Positions 15,890 to 23,537 of a stretch of DNA of 30,329 bases are shown here, one piece after another; the stretch's first letter is position 1; the number at the start of each line of letters is the position of its first letter. A program made the translations under genes and the position numbers. The stretch is from an uncultured Polycyclovorans sp. (GTDB lineage: Bacteria > Pseudomonadota > Gammaproteobacteria > Nevskiales > Nevskiaceae), in assembly GCA_936928855.1 (NCBI GenBank), contig CAKZHZ010000108.1:1-30329 (forward strand), in the 5' to 3' direction. Below the pieces are notes generated by a model, which was given only the letters and a program-made list of their open reading frames with translations, was not told the DNA's origin and ran no database searches.

Positions 15890-16900
15890 GCGTCCGTCGG
15901 CCTCGGCGTGGTAGCCCGCGACGCGCTCCACCTCGTTCCGGGACCCCATGATCACCGGCACCCGCTGGTGCAGCTTGTCCGGCTGGATCTCCATGATGCG
16001 GGCACGGCCGGTACTGGCCGCACCACCGGCTTGTTCGATGATGAAACTCATCGGATTGGCCTCGTACATCAGCCGCAGCTTGCCCCCCTTGGCCTGGGTC
16101 TTGGCATCCAGCGGATACATGAAGACGCCGCCTCGGGTGAGGATGCGGTGCACGTCGGCCACCATGGAGGCCACCCAGCGCATGTTGAAATCCTTGCCCC
16201 GCGGACCCGACTTGCCGGCCAGGCATTCCTCGATATAGCGCTGTACCGGTGCTTCCCAGTGCCGGCTGTTGGAGGCATTGATGGAGAACTCGCTGGTGTC
16301 CTCGGGGATGCGGACATCGCGCTGGGTCAGCGTGAAACTGCCCAGCTCGCGGTCCAGCGTGAAGACATGCACGCCAGTCCCCAGCGTGAGCACCAGCAGA
16401 GTGCTGGGCCCGTAGACCGCATACCCTGCAGCCACCTGCTCGGTGCCAGCCTGCAGGAACGACTGCTCACAGGTCGGCTCCACGCCTTCCTTCACTCTCA
16501 GCACCGAGAAGATGGTGCCGACACTGATATTCACGTCAATGTTAGAGGAGCCGTCGAGCGGATCGAACAGCAGCAGGTAGCCCCCGGTGGGGTACTCGCC
16601 GGGGATCAGGCTCGGGTGGTCCATCTCTTCGGAGGCCATCGCGGCAAGATGCCCGCCCCAGGCGTTGGCCTGCAGCAGGATTTCGTTGGACAGCACATCA
16701 AGCTTCTTCTGCGCCTCGCCCTGCACGTTGCCGGTTCCGGCTTCGCCGAGGACGCCGCCCAGCGCGCCTTTGCCTACGGCGATGGAGATACGCTTGCAGG
16801 CCCGTGCCACCACTTCCAGCAGCAACCGGAGGTCGGCATTGAGCGAACCGTTGGCACGCTGTTCCTCAATCAGGAACTGGGTCAGGGAAACCGGATTCAT
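15887..16900 (-). CDS. fbp: Fructose-1,6-bisphosphatase, class I
   Basis: Removes the 1-phosphate from fructose 1,6-bisphosphate in gluconeogenesis, or in the Calvin cycle if one exists here. The 337-aa protein has the metal-site EE at 91-92 (ASEEMD), FDPLDGSSNIDVN at 112-124 with D113 and D116, then NISVGTIFSVLR and a C-terminal GGKLRLMYEANPMSF and GRARIMEI. ATG 16900 is preferred to the TTG one codon upstream. Translation may be coupled to mscL, whose stop lies 7 bp upstream; AAGGA inside the mscL end is the likely ribosome-binding site. Confidence 0.96.
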   Translation of the reverse strand: MNPVSLTQFLIEEQRANGSLNADLRLLLEVVARACKRISIAVGKGALGGVLGEAGTGNVQGEAQKKLDVLSNEILLQANAWGGHLAAMASEEMDHPSLIPGEYPTGGYLLLFDPLDGSSNIDVNISVGTIFSVLRVKEGVEPTCEQSFLQAGTEQVAAGYAVYGPSTLLVLTLGTGVHVFTLDRELGSFTLTQRDVRIPEDTSEFSINASNSRHWEAPVQRYIEECLAGKSGPRGKDFNMRWVASMVADVHRILTRGGVFMYPLDAKTQAKGGKLRLMYEANPMSFIIEQAGGAASTGRARIMEIQPDKLHQRVPVIMGSRNEVERVAGYHAEADGR

Positions 16901-16907
16901 CAAGGGG

Positions 16908-17312
16908 TCAGTCCTTTTTCAGCAGGTCACGAATTTCAGTCAGCAGCTTGGATTCAGCACTGGGCTCGGGCGGCGGCGGTGGCGGGGCAGGCGCGGCCTC
17001 TTCCTTCTTCTTCAGGTTGTTGAACAGCTTCACGAACAGGAACACCGCCCAGGCCACGATGATGAAATCGAGCACGGTCTGGATGAACTTGCCGTACCCC
17101 AGCGTCACGGCAGGCGTATCCCCCTCTGCAGCCTTCAGCACCCACACCATGTCCGCGAAATCGACGCCGCCGACCATCAGGCCGATGACCGGCATCAGCA
17201 GATCCCCCACCAAGGAGGAGACGATCTTGCCGAAGGCGGCGCCGATCACCACACCGACCGCCAGATCGACCACGTTGCCGCGCAAGGCGAATTTCTTGAA
17301 TTCCTCCAACAT
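16908..17312 (-). CDS. mscL: Large-conductance mechanosensitive channel MscL
   Basis: A pentameric inner-membrane channel that opens under membrane tension and saves cells from osmotic downshock. The 134-aa protein has the amphipathic N-terminal helix MLEEFKKFALRGN, TM1 (NVVDLAVGVVIGAAFGKIVS), a periplasmic loop, TM2 (FIQTVLDFIIVAWAVFLFVK) and a C-terminal bundle TEIRDLLKK. A run of seven prolines joins TM2 to the bundle, longer than in E. coli. ATG 17312 follows GGGGGA at 17317-17322; the GTG at 17324 would add four residues foreign to the family. It is followed closely by fbp. Confidence 0.96.
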   Translation of the reverse strand: MLEEFKKFALRGNVVDLAVGVVIGAAFGKIVSSLVGDLLMPVIGLMVGGVDFADMVWVLKAAEGDTPAVTLGYGKFIQTVLDFIIVAWAVFLFVKLFNNLKKKEEAAPAPPPPPPEPSAESKLLTEIRDLLKKD

Positions 17313-17339
17313 GACGTCCCCCACCGTGGAATGTGGGCA

Positions 17340-17400
17340 GGAGTGTAATCAGCCGTTGGCCGGCGCGCGACCGCAGACCCCGTCCAGGCCGTTACACTCC
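17340..17400. promoter_or_regulatory. 9-bp inverted repeat in the mscL/sulfotransferase intergenic region
   Basis: ggagtgtaa (17340-17348) and ttacactcc (17392-17400) are perfect inverted copies 43 bp apart. Each reads TTACACT towards its own gene, so each could serve as a -10 (TACACT) of a divergent promoter: start points would fall near 17335 for mscL and 17405 for the sulfotransferase. Neither has a clear -35. The pair may instead be two half-sites for a regulator. Confidence 0.4.
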
Positions 17401-17450
17401 CCCCGGCCACCCGATCAGGCGGCCCCGTCCCCGCAGGTGCAGAGGCGTTC

Positions 17451-18170
17451 ATGCAAGGTCGATTTCACAAGCTGCGCTACAACAACCTGACCCTCCCGTT
17501 TCGCCCTTTCTACCGGCGCTATCCCTACACGGGCGGGCTGTCGATCGGCAGCGCCGATGCGCGGGGCTGCCTCGACCTCGCGCTGGGATGCTTCTACAAC
17601 CGCATGCCCAAGGCGGCCAATTCCACCGTGACCACCACACTGGCACGGCTGCGGGAAGGCCGCGACATCACCTCCAAAGTCGCCAAGAAGCTGTTCGACA
17701 CCCCGGGACAGTTGCGTTCCGACCAGATGGCAGCATTCGACGCGCTGTTCAAGTTCACGGTGGTCCGCAATCCTTTCACCCGGGTGCTTTCAGCCTATCT
17801 CGACAAGGTAGAGCGCCTGCAACCGCAAGCCCTCGGGCGGACAGGTTTTGCCGACTTCATCAGCGGGCTTGAGCGCGGCCGGCTACTGGGCAACGGGCAC
17901 TGGGCTCCGCAGCGCGCCATGCTGCTGATCCCGGTTGAACGCCTGGACTTCATTGGTCGGGTTGAAACCCTGGAGGCCGACCTGGTCCATGTGCAGCAAC
18001 GCCTCTGCCCCGACCGCGCAGCCACAATGAAATCGTTCCTGGCCAACGCAACCGGCTCACGGGACAAGCTGGCACAGTACTACGATGCCTCGTTGGTGGA
18101 CCGGGTCCGGCGGCTCTATCAGGCCGACTTCGAGACATTCGGCTACGCCGATACCTCCCCGCTGGCCTGA
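17451..18170 (+). CDS. Sulfotransferase family protein (Sulfotransfer_2-like)
   Basis: A 239-aa protein likely to transfer a sulfate group from PAPS, to a carbohydrate or similar acceptor. The PAPS 5'-phosphosulfate loop is FYNRMPKAANSTV, with P53 and K54, and the 3'-phosphate motif is VVRNPFTRVLSAYLDK, with R106 and S114. The C-terminus YQADFETFGY is also typical of the branch. No signal peptide or strong membrane segment is visible, so it is probably cytosolic. No other sulfate-activation or glycan gene is nearby, and the acceptor cannot be inferred. AGAGG lies 5 bp before the ATG. Its 3' end overlaps the convergent SDR gene by 28 bp. Confidence 0.8.
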   Translation: MQGRFHKLRYNNLTLPFRPFYRRYPYTGGLSIGSADARGCLDLALGCFYNRMPKAANSTVTTTLARLREGRDITSKVAKKLFDTPGQLRSDQMAAFDALFKFTVVRNPFTRVLSAYLDKVERLQPQALGRTGFADFISGLERGRLLGNGHWAPQRAMLLIPVERLDFIGRVETLEADLVHVQQRLCPDRAATMKSFLANATGSRDKLAQYYDASLVDRVRRLYQADFETFGYADTSPLA

Positions 18171-19024
18171 GCCGCGCGCAGGCCCGCAGCAAGATCCGGA
18201 TACACGGGCACGAACCCCAGCTCCTCCCGCGCCCGGGTCACCCGCAGTCGCTTGGCGCCTTCGATGAATGACCACTGCGATGGCGTGAACGTGCGCCGCG
18301 CGGTGTCGTAGTCCACCTCCGGTGGCGGCGGCAGCCCGAAGTGGGCGGCGACCTGCTGGAAGTAGTCCGTCATCGAGCTCGGCTGACCGTCGCCGACGTG
18401 ATAGACCCGTCCCGGCGCACCCCGCCGCGCAGCCAGCAGGGCCACCGCCGCGAGATCCTCGGCATGGATGCGGTTCGAGGGCGGCGACTGGTCGGCCCGA
18501 ATCACCGGCGCACCCGCGCGCAGTCGCGCCAGCGGCCAACGTCCGGGGCCATAAATGCCGGGGATGCGCAGAATCACCGCGGCCACGCCCGACGCCCGCA
18601 AGGCTGTCTCGGCGTCCAGCCGGCGATGCCCCCGATCATGGAGGGGCGCCGTCGGCTCCGTTTCGTCGATCCAGCGGCCGCCACAATCGCCATAGACCCC
18701 GGTGGTGGAGCCATACACCACGCGACGCCCCGCCAGCGCAGGCAGCCATCGGCGCAGTCGCGAGTCGTGCCGCCCCTGCGGCGGCGGTGGAGCGCACCAG
18801 AACACCCAGTCGGCCGCCGGCAGCGCGGTGACCGGTGCACTGTCCAGATCGACGCATCGCGCGGCGATACCCTGCTGTTCGAGGTCGGCCGCGACCCCCG
18901 GGCGACGGACGATCCCGGTAACCTTGACACCTTCGGCGCCGAGGCGCCGCGCAATGCGAGCGCCGACATCGCCACAGCCCACGATCAAGGCCCCTGCGGG
19001 CCTGCTTTCCTGCTGAGACTGCAT
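18143..19024 (-). CDS. NAD(P)-dependent SDR epimerase-like protein, YeeZ family
   Basis: An atypical extended short-chain dehydrogenase of 293 aa. The Rossmann motif is GALIVGCGDVGARIARRL (GxGxxG at 16-21), followed by VYGSTTGVYGDCGG at 103-116, matching the STTSVYGD-type segment of E. coli YeeZ, and GIYGPGR and a HAEDL segment further on. The canonical YxxxK catalytic pair is not evident. Substrate unknown. ATG 19024 is chosen with AGGGTG upstream; in-frame ATG 19033 and GTG 19036 are alternatives. With ATG 19024 the start codon shares CATG with the divergent reductase gene. Confidence 0.82.
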   Translation of the reverse strand: MQSQQESRPAGALIVGCGDVGARIARRLGAEGVKVTGIVRRPGVAADLEQQGIAARCVDLDSAPVTALPAADWVFWCAPPPPQGRHDSRLRRWLPALAGRRVVYGSTTGVYGDCGGRWIDETEPTAPLHDRGHRRLDAETALRASGVAAVILRIPGIYGPGRWPLARLRAGAPVIRADQSPPSNRIHAEDLAAVALLAARRGAPGRVYHVGDGQPSSMTDYFQQVAAHFGLPPPPEVDYDTARRTFTPSQWSFIEGAKRLRVTRAREELGFVPVYPDLAAGLRAAQASGEVSA

Positions 19025-20018
19025 GTTCACCATCACCCTGTCAGACGGCCGTACATTTTCCGCCAGACCGGAACATACCGTGCTCGCCTCGGCACGTGCC
19101 GCCCATGTGGTACTGCCCTACGGTTGCGAGTCCGGCACCTGCGGCAGCTGCAGGCTGTCCGGTAGCGGCTCCGTCGCCTATCCCGGAGGTGCCCCCGCAC
19201 TGACGCCTGCCGAGATGGCTGCGGGCCAGATGCTCACCTGCCGGGCCCAGCCCCGTGGCGACCTCCGGCTCGAGATTCCGGAGCGCCTGGCAGGTCTCGC
19301 CCCGCGCCGACTGACCGTGCGCCTGCAGCATCGGCAATGGTTGAGTCCCGATGTGCTGGGGGTCACCCTCACGCTGCCACGCGGCCTGCCGTTCCGCTAT
19401 CTGCCCGGCCAGTACGTGGACGTGTTGCTGACAGACGGCGGGCGTCGCAGCTTTTCGATCGCCAACCCGCCCGATCCGCAAACCCTGGTCTGGCATGTCC
19501 GCGTCACCCCGGACGGCCGTTTCGCCCGCTGGTTGGCGGAAGCGCCGGAGCGCAGCCTGCTGCGGCTGGAGGGCCCCCTGGGCAGCTTCTTCGTGCGCGA
19601 CGATGACCGGCCGCTGCTGATGGTGGCCGGTGGCACCGGTCTGGCGCCCGTGCTGGCACAGAGCCAGGCCCTGCTGGCCGCCCGCGATCCACGGCCCATC
19701 GAGCTCTGGTGGGGCGTCCGGGCTCGGGAAGATCTCTATCATCACGCTGCCCTCACCCGCATGGCAGCGGATCATCCGCAATTCCAGTATCGACCGGTAC
19801 TGGGCGCGGCGCCCGCCGACTGGCACGGTGATCGGGGCTTTGTGCACGAGGCCGTGCTGGCAGCCCACCCCGACCTGCAGGCACATGCGGTGTACATGGC
19901 GGGCCCTCCCGCCATGATCGACGCCGCCAAGGCAGCGTTTCCCGCCGCCGGCCTGCCCGCAGACCAGCTGCACTACGACCGGTTCGAGGACGCCTTCAAG
20001 ACCTGGCCGGGTCGATAG
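19023..20018 (+). CDS. [2Fe-2S] ferredoxin/FAD/NAD reductase (CDP-6-deoxyglucoseen-reductase-like)
   Basis: A 331-aa electron-transfer protein. An N-terminal plant-type ferredoxin domain (1-85) binds 2Fe-2S through C35, C40, C43 and C73 (YGCESGTCGSC). The FAD domain follows, with RSFSIANPP at 142-150, then the NAD(P) domain with GGTGLAPVLA at 203-212, YMAGPPAMI and the aromatic FEDAF end. The layout matches the AscD/RfbI group and oxygenase reductase components (phenol or methane monooxygenase type). No oxygenase partner is adjacent, so the electron acceptor is unknown. The ferredoxin domain starts directly at M1, so no shorter start is possible. No good Shine-Dalgarno is visible. Confidence 0.88.
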   Translation: MFTITLSDGRTFSARPEHTVLASARAAHVVLPYGCESGTCGSCRLSGSGSVAYPGGAPALTPAEMAAGQMLTCRAQPRGDLRLEIPERLAGLAPRRLTVRLQHRQWLSPDVLGVTLTLPRGLPFRYLPGQYVDVLLTDGGRRSFSIANPPDPQTLVWHVRVTPDGRFARWLAEAPERSLLRLEGPLGSFFVRDDDRPLLMVAGGTGLAPVLAQSQALLAARDPRPIELWWGVRAREDLYHHAALTRMAADHPQFQYRPVLGAAPADWHGDRGFVHEAVLAAHPDLQAHAVYMAGPPAMIDAAKAAFPAAGLPADQLHYDRFEDAFKTWPGR

Positions 20019-20022
20019 GCCC

Positions 20023-20058
20023 GAAAAAAGGCCCGGATGGCAGTGCCATCCGGGCCTT
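20023..20058 (-). terminator. Rho-independent terminator of the large lipoprotein gene
   Basis: A perfect 14-bp stem (20028-20041 with 20045-20058) and a 3-nt loop. The A run at 20024-20029 becomes a T run on the - strand, so it ends the lipoprotein transcript. On the + strand only two T follow, but the strong stem may also slow transcription from the reductase gene. Confidence 0.85.
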
Positions 20059-20078
20059 CGAACCCCTCGACCGCAGGA

Positions 20079-22898
20079 TCAGAACAGACTGATCGCCAGT
20101 GCCTCACTGGCGCTGCCGCCGCGGCCATCGCTCACGGTCACGCGCGCTGCCATCTGCGACCGGGCGCACTCGGCCGTGATCAGCAGCGTCGCCGTGGCGG
20201 TGTCGGCATCGTTGAGCGCCGCCACACACTCGGCGCCCTCCGTGATGCTCCAGGCATAGCTCAGCTCATCACGATCCGGATCAGATGCCAGCGCGATCAG
20301 CGGAAGCTCACCACCCGCCCGGGCCTGTACCGGGCCGGGGGCGTTGACGAACGGCACCAGATTGCCCAGGGCCTGATTGGCCACGTCCAGGGACACGTAG
20401 TCGCGCGCAAAGCAGGGGCGATCACCACAGACGTTGAGATAGGTATCGTCGAGCAGGAAGGCCTGCCGCTGGATACCCCCCGCAGGCTCGGCGCGTGGAT
20501 CGCTGTGCGGGTCACGGCCCTGCCGCGGCGGAATATTGGTGGCTGGCGAGGTCGCGGTTCCAGGGTTGTAGTCGTTGTCCAGGTCCCCGATATCCCAGAC
20601 CACCATCACCGAACCGGATTCACCGTTGCGGGCAGCCCGCAGTCCCCAGTAGGGATTGACGTTGGAGTGGCGTCCCGGCTCGGTACCGGGCAGATGCACC
20701 GCACCGTCAAAGCTGCGCGCCATGATCTCCGCGGTTACGTCCGCCACCTGGTGATCTCCGAACGCAACGTTGAGCATGACCTCATGGTCCGGCGTCGGGT
20801 GGCCCAGCGCGGTGAACGCGTCCGGCCGGCGCAGGTGATTGGCGTAACCATTGGTCTCACCCCGATCCCACAGCATCTGGATCAGCGAAAGGATGAAGCT
20901 CTGATCGAAGCTGTTGGGGTACGCAAGGTACATCAGGGACCCATAGGCATCGAAGTCGACACTGCGGCGCAGCAGCGTCGAATAGTTCATCCCCGGCACG
21001 CCCAACGAGGCGCGTGTCAGGTCGGTGCTGGTGGCGACCACCACCCCGCCGATGATGCCCCCCTGGCTGTTGCCGTCGTAGATCAACCGCTCTCCGTTGA
21101 TCACCGAACGGCCATCTGCGGTCTGGAAGGCGGGATGTGACGCAAAGCCATCGGGATGTGTCAGCAGCCGCCCCAGGAAGTGGAAGTTGACCACGCCCTG
21201 CTGCACACGGTCCGGCAGGGTCGGGAAGTTGCTCATGTCGAGCAGGAAGGTCACCACCGAGGGCACATCGCGGGTCGCCATGCCGACCCAGTCAACCGCG
21301 CAGTGCAGGATGTTCTGCTCGCGCAGCCGCGCGGTGCTGCCACCACCGACTTCGCCTTTACCCCCCAGCAGGCCATGCCCGTAGAGCGTCGGCGTCGCGG
21401 GGCGCAGCCAGGTGTTGGCATCGCTGAAGCTGCCGACCGCAGTACGCGGAATCTCGCATTGGAAGGCGAATTCCTGCGTCGGCATGGCCGGGTTCACCTG
21501 CGGCACATCGCTGTCACTGTTGCCGTAGTAGAGCCGCGAGAACGGAATTTGACCCAGCTCCTGCAGCAGCCCCAGCGCGCCGGTTACCGGCCCCAGCACA
21601 TCGGACAGCACCGGCACCCCGCTGCCGCCGACAGCGTCGCTGATACGGTTGAGCGCCGCACAGTAGTCGAGCAGGTTCTGGCTGACCGGCGGCAGCAGGT
21701 TGTCGCAGATGCCGTCGGGCAGGGTGAGGAAGTTGGGTACCGTCATCCGGCCATTGATGCGCCGGATGGTGGCGCCACCGTCCATGTCCTGCACCTCGGT
21801 GATCTCGAACGCCGGCGCGGACGTCCCTTGCGCAAACAGCGCGGTATCGCGCATCGCCAACAGGCGGCCCGCAGTGTTGTGCACACTGGCCACGGTGAAG
21901 TCCCATGCCATGTACAGCTCGTCGCGACGGACACCATGCGCGGCCAGCGTGGCGAAGAGCGATTCCATGTGCTCGCGCCGTGCGTTGACCGGCTCAAGTT
22001 CGCTGGCGTGACGATCACGATAGACCCGGAACCCAACCGGTGCTTCCAGCAACTCGCCTTCCGCATCACGCAGCTTGCGCATCACCACGATGTAACGATG
22101 GCCATCCTTGAAATTGATGCCCGGCCGCATCAGCAGGGCCGGAGGGTCCACCTTGAAGGCACTGTTGGGTTCGATACCGCTGGCGTGCAGCGCCTCTCCC
22201 AGTGCCGCGAGGATCGGTTGCAGGGTCAGCGTGCAGCCCTGTTCCAGGCCGCCGGTGACTTGCGACACCACGCCCTCTAGGTTCTCCAGCGCATCATCAA
22301 GGCCAGCCTCTCCCGCCACCAGATTGACCAGGTCGGCCGCCGTGCCCGGCGCATCGCACAGGCTGCCGGCGGTCTCGCTGGCATCGATCTCCGCCCAGAT
22401 CGGGTGGCGCTCGCCGGTGTCGGCATCAAGCACGAAGATGGGCGCATCGGGTGCCAACGAAGCTTCGATGTCGGCCACCCCCTTCACTCCCGAGGCCTCG
22501 AGATCCAGGCCCTGAACATGGGTGACGATCATCTGTCCGGGAGAGAAGCCGTCGTTGCGGTTCCATTCATTGGGCCGCACCGGCAACCCGATGAGATTCA
22601 TCGGCATCCCCAGCGGGTTCAGGTTGATCCGCCGCCCTGTAGGGGTGCTGTCGTCGGCGACCGTGAAGAAGTCGCTGGGCCAGGGGAACTGGCAGTAGTC
22701 CGGGTTCATGAAGTCGCAGCCGCGGAGCTGGGTCTGCAGCATCAACGGCTGCAGCTCGTCATCCAGGCTTTCGGACTGCAGCGGTGGCGGCTCGCCGCCC
22801 AGATCGTTCAATGGATCGCTGCTGCCGCAGGCCGATACCAGAACGGCGGACAGCAGAATCGGCCACACACGGCGTGGCAGGGCAGGGTTCAATGCCAT
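20079..22898 (-). CDS. Large lipoprotein with alpha/beta-hydrolase motifs and PKD-like C-terminus
   Basis: A 939-aa surface or periplasmic lipoprotein. Residues 1-24 form a type II signal peptide with lipobox VSAC (C24). The mature N-terminus has a Cys pair in RGCDFMNPDYCQFPWPSDFF, a pattern I recall from large uncharacterised secreted proteins of gammaproteobacteria and myxobacteria. A hydrolase-like region holds LYGHGLLGG near 505-513 (possible oxyanion element) and GNSQGG with candidate nucleophile S611; later FGDHQVAD could give the Asp, and a His is less certain. Residues from about 855 form a PKD/Ig-like domain (SDPDRDELSYAW, VSDGRGG). GAGGAGG precedes ATG 22898. A lipase, esterase or peptidase role is inference only. 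Confidence 0.8.
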   Translation of the reverse strand: MALNPALPRRVWPILLSAVLVSACGSSDPLNDLGGEPPPLQSESLDDELQPLMLQTQLRGCDFMNPDYCQFPWPSDFFTVADDSTPTGRRINLNPLGMPMNLIGLPVRPNEWNRNDGFSPGQMIVTHVQGLDLEASGVKGVADIEASLAPDAPIFVLDADTGERHPIWAEIDASETAGSLCDAPGTAADLVNLVAGEAGLDDALENLEGVVSQVTGGLEQGCTLTLQPILAALGEALHASGIEPNSAFKVDPPALLMRPGINFKDGHRYIVVMRKLRDAEGELLEAPVGFRVYRDRHASELEPVNARREHMESLFATLAAHGVRRDELYMAWDFTVASVHNTAGRLLAMRDTALFAQGTSAPAFEITEVQDMDGGATIRRINGRMTVPNFLTLPDGICDNLLPPVSQNLLDYCAALNRISDAVGGSGVPVLSDVLGPVTGALGLLQELGQIPFSRLYYGNSDSDVPQVNPAMPTQEFAFQCEIPRTAVGSFSDANTWLRPATPTLYGHGLLGGKGEVGGGSTARLREQNILHCAVDWVGMATRDVPSVVTFLLDMSNFPTLPDRVQQGVVNFHFLGRLLTHPDGFASHPAFQTADGRSVINGERLIYDGNSQGGIIGGVVVATSTDLTRASLGVPGMNYSTLLRRSVDFDAYGSLMYLAYPNSFDQSFILSLIQMLWDRGETNGYANHLRRPDAFTALGHPTPDHEVMLNVAFGDHQVADVTAEIMARSFDGAVHLPGTEPGRHSNVNPYWGLRAARNGESGSVMVVWDIGDLDNDYNPGTATSPATNIPPRQGRDPHSDPRAEPAGGIQRQAFLLDDTYLNVCGDRPCFARDYVSLDVANQALGNLVPFVNAPGPVQARAGGELPLIALASDPDRDELSYAWSITEGAECVAALNDADTATATLLITAECARSQMAARVTVSDGRGGSASEALAISLF

Positions 22899-23039
22899 GT
22901 TGCTCCTCCTCGGACTTCATGAAAGCCGCGGTGGCCCATCCGGGCTTCCGCGGTCGTTAATGTTTCAAGAGTATGACACGAGGGCTGCAGGGCCCTGCCG
23001 GAGAGGATATTTTTACCAGCCCGACCGGAGGTGGAAACG

Positions 23040-23522
23040 ATGCGTTACCGGCTGTTGCTCGCCCTGCTGATGGCCCTCACCCCGACGCTGGCCACGGCGG
23101 TGGACCTGGTGCGAGTGGTGAAATCCGAACGTCGGCTCTACTTGCTGCACCAGGGCCAGGTGGTGGGCAGCTATGCCGTCGCACTGGGCCGCAAGGGCCG
23201 CGATGGGCACAAACAGCAGGAAGGCGATCTGCGGACGCCCGAGGGGCGATACCTGCTGGACAAAAAGAACGAAGACAGCGCCTTCTACAAGTCGATCCGG
23301 ATTTCCTATCCCAACGAGACCGACACTGCCCGCGCCACCCGGGCCGGTGTATCGCCCGGAGGCGCCATCATGCTGCACGGTCAGAAAAACGGGTTTGGCG
23401 AATTCTGGGCCATCACCCAGCGCTTCGACTGGACCGAGGGCTGCATCGCCCTGTCCGATGCCGACATGGATGCCATCTGGGACCGTATCGCGCTCGGCAC
23501 CCCCATCGAAATCCTGCCCTAG
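23040..23522 (+). CDS. L,D-transpeptidase (YkuD domain)
   Basis: A 160-aa exported protein. A signal peptide covers 1-20 (LLLALLMALTPTLATA). The rest is one YkuD domain with H113 in GAIMLHGQKNG and the nucleophile C135 in WTEGCIALSDADMD, the conserved HGx...S/TxGC pattern. Such enzymes make 3-3 cross-links in peptidoglycan or attach lipoproteins to it; some small ones of this size are of unsure role. ATG 23040 is chosen with GGAGG at 23027-23031, 8 bp upstream; a GTG at 23031 lies in the ribosome-binding site itself. It stands alone, divergent from the large lipoprotein gene and convergent with the molybdopterin enzyme. Confidence 0.92.
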   Translation: MRYRLLLALLMALTPTLATAVDLVRVVKSERRLYLLHQGQVVGSYAVALGRKGRDGHKQQEGDLRTPEGRYLLDKKNEDSAFYKSIRISYPNETDTARATRAGVSPGGAIMLHGQKNGFGEFWAITQRFDWTEGCIALSDADMDAIWDRIALGTPIEILP

Positions 23523-23537
23523 GCGGCCTAGGCGGCC
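23520..23537. repeat. 9-bp tandem duplication at the convergent stops
   Basis: taggcggcc occurs twice head to tail (23520-23528, 23529-23537). The first copy begins with the transpeptidase stop TAG; the stop of the molybdopterin enzyme (complement CTA, 23528-23530) spans the junction of the copies. The two genes thus end 5 bp apart. Confidence 0.7.

Noticed and set aside
22987..22998. 12-bp palindrome gcagggccctgc before the L,D-transpeptidase
   Set aside because: Perfect but G+C-only and short; such palindromes are expected by chance in DNA of this composition, and no second copy was seen nearby.
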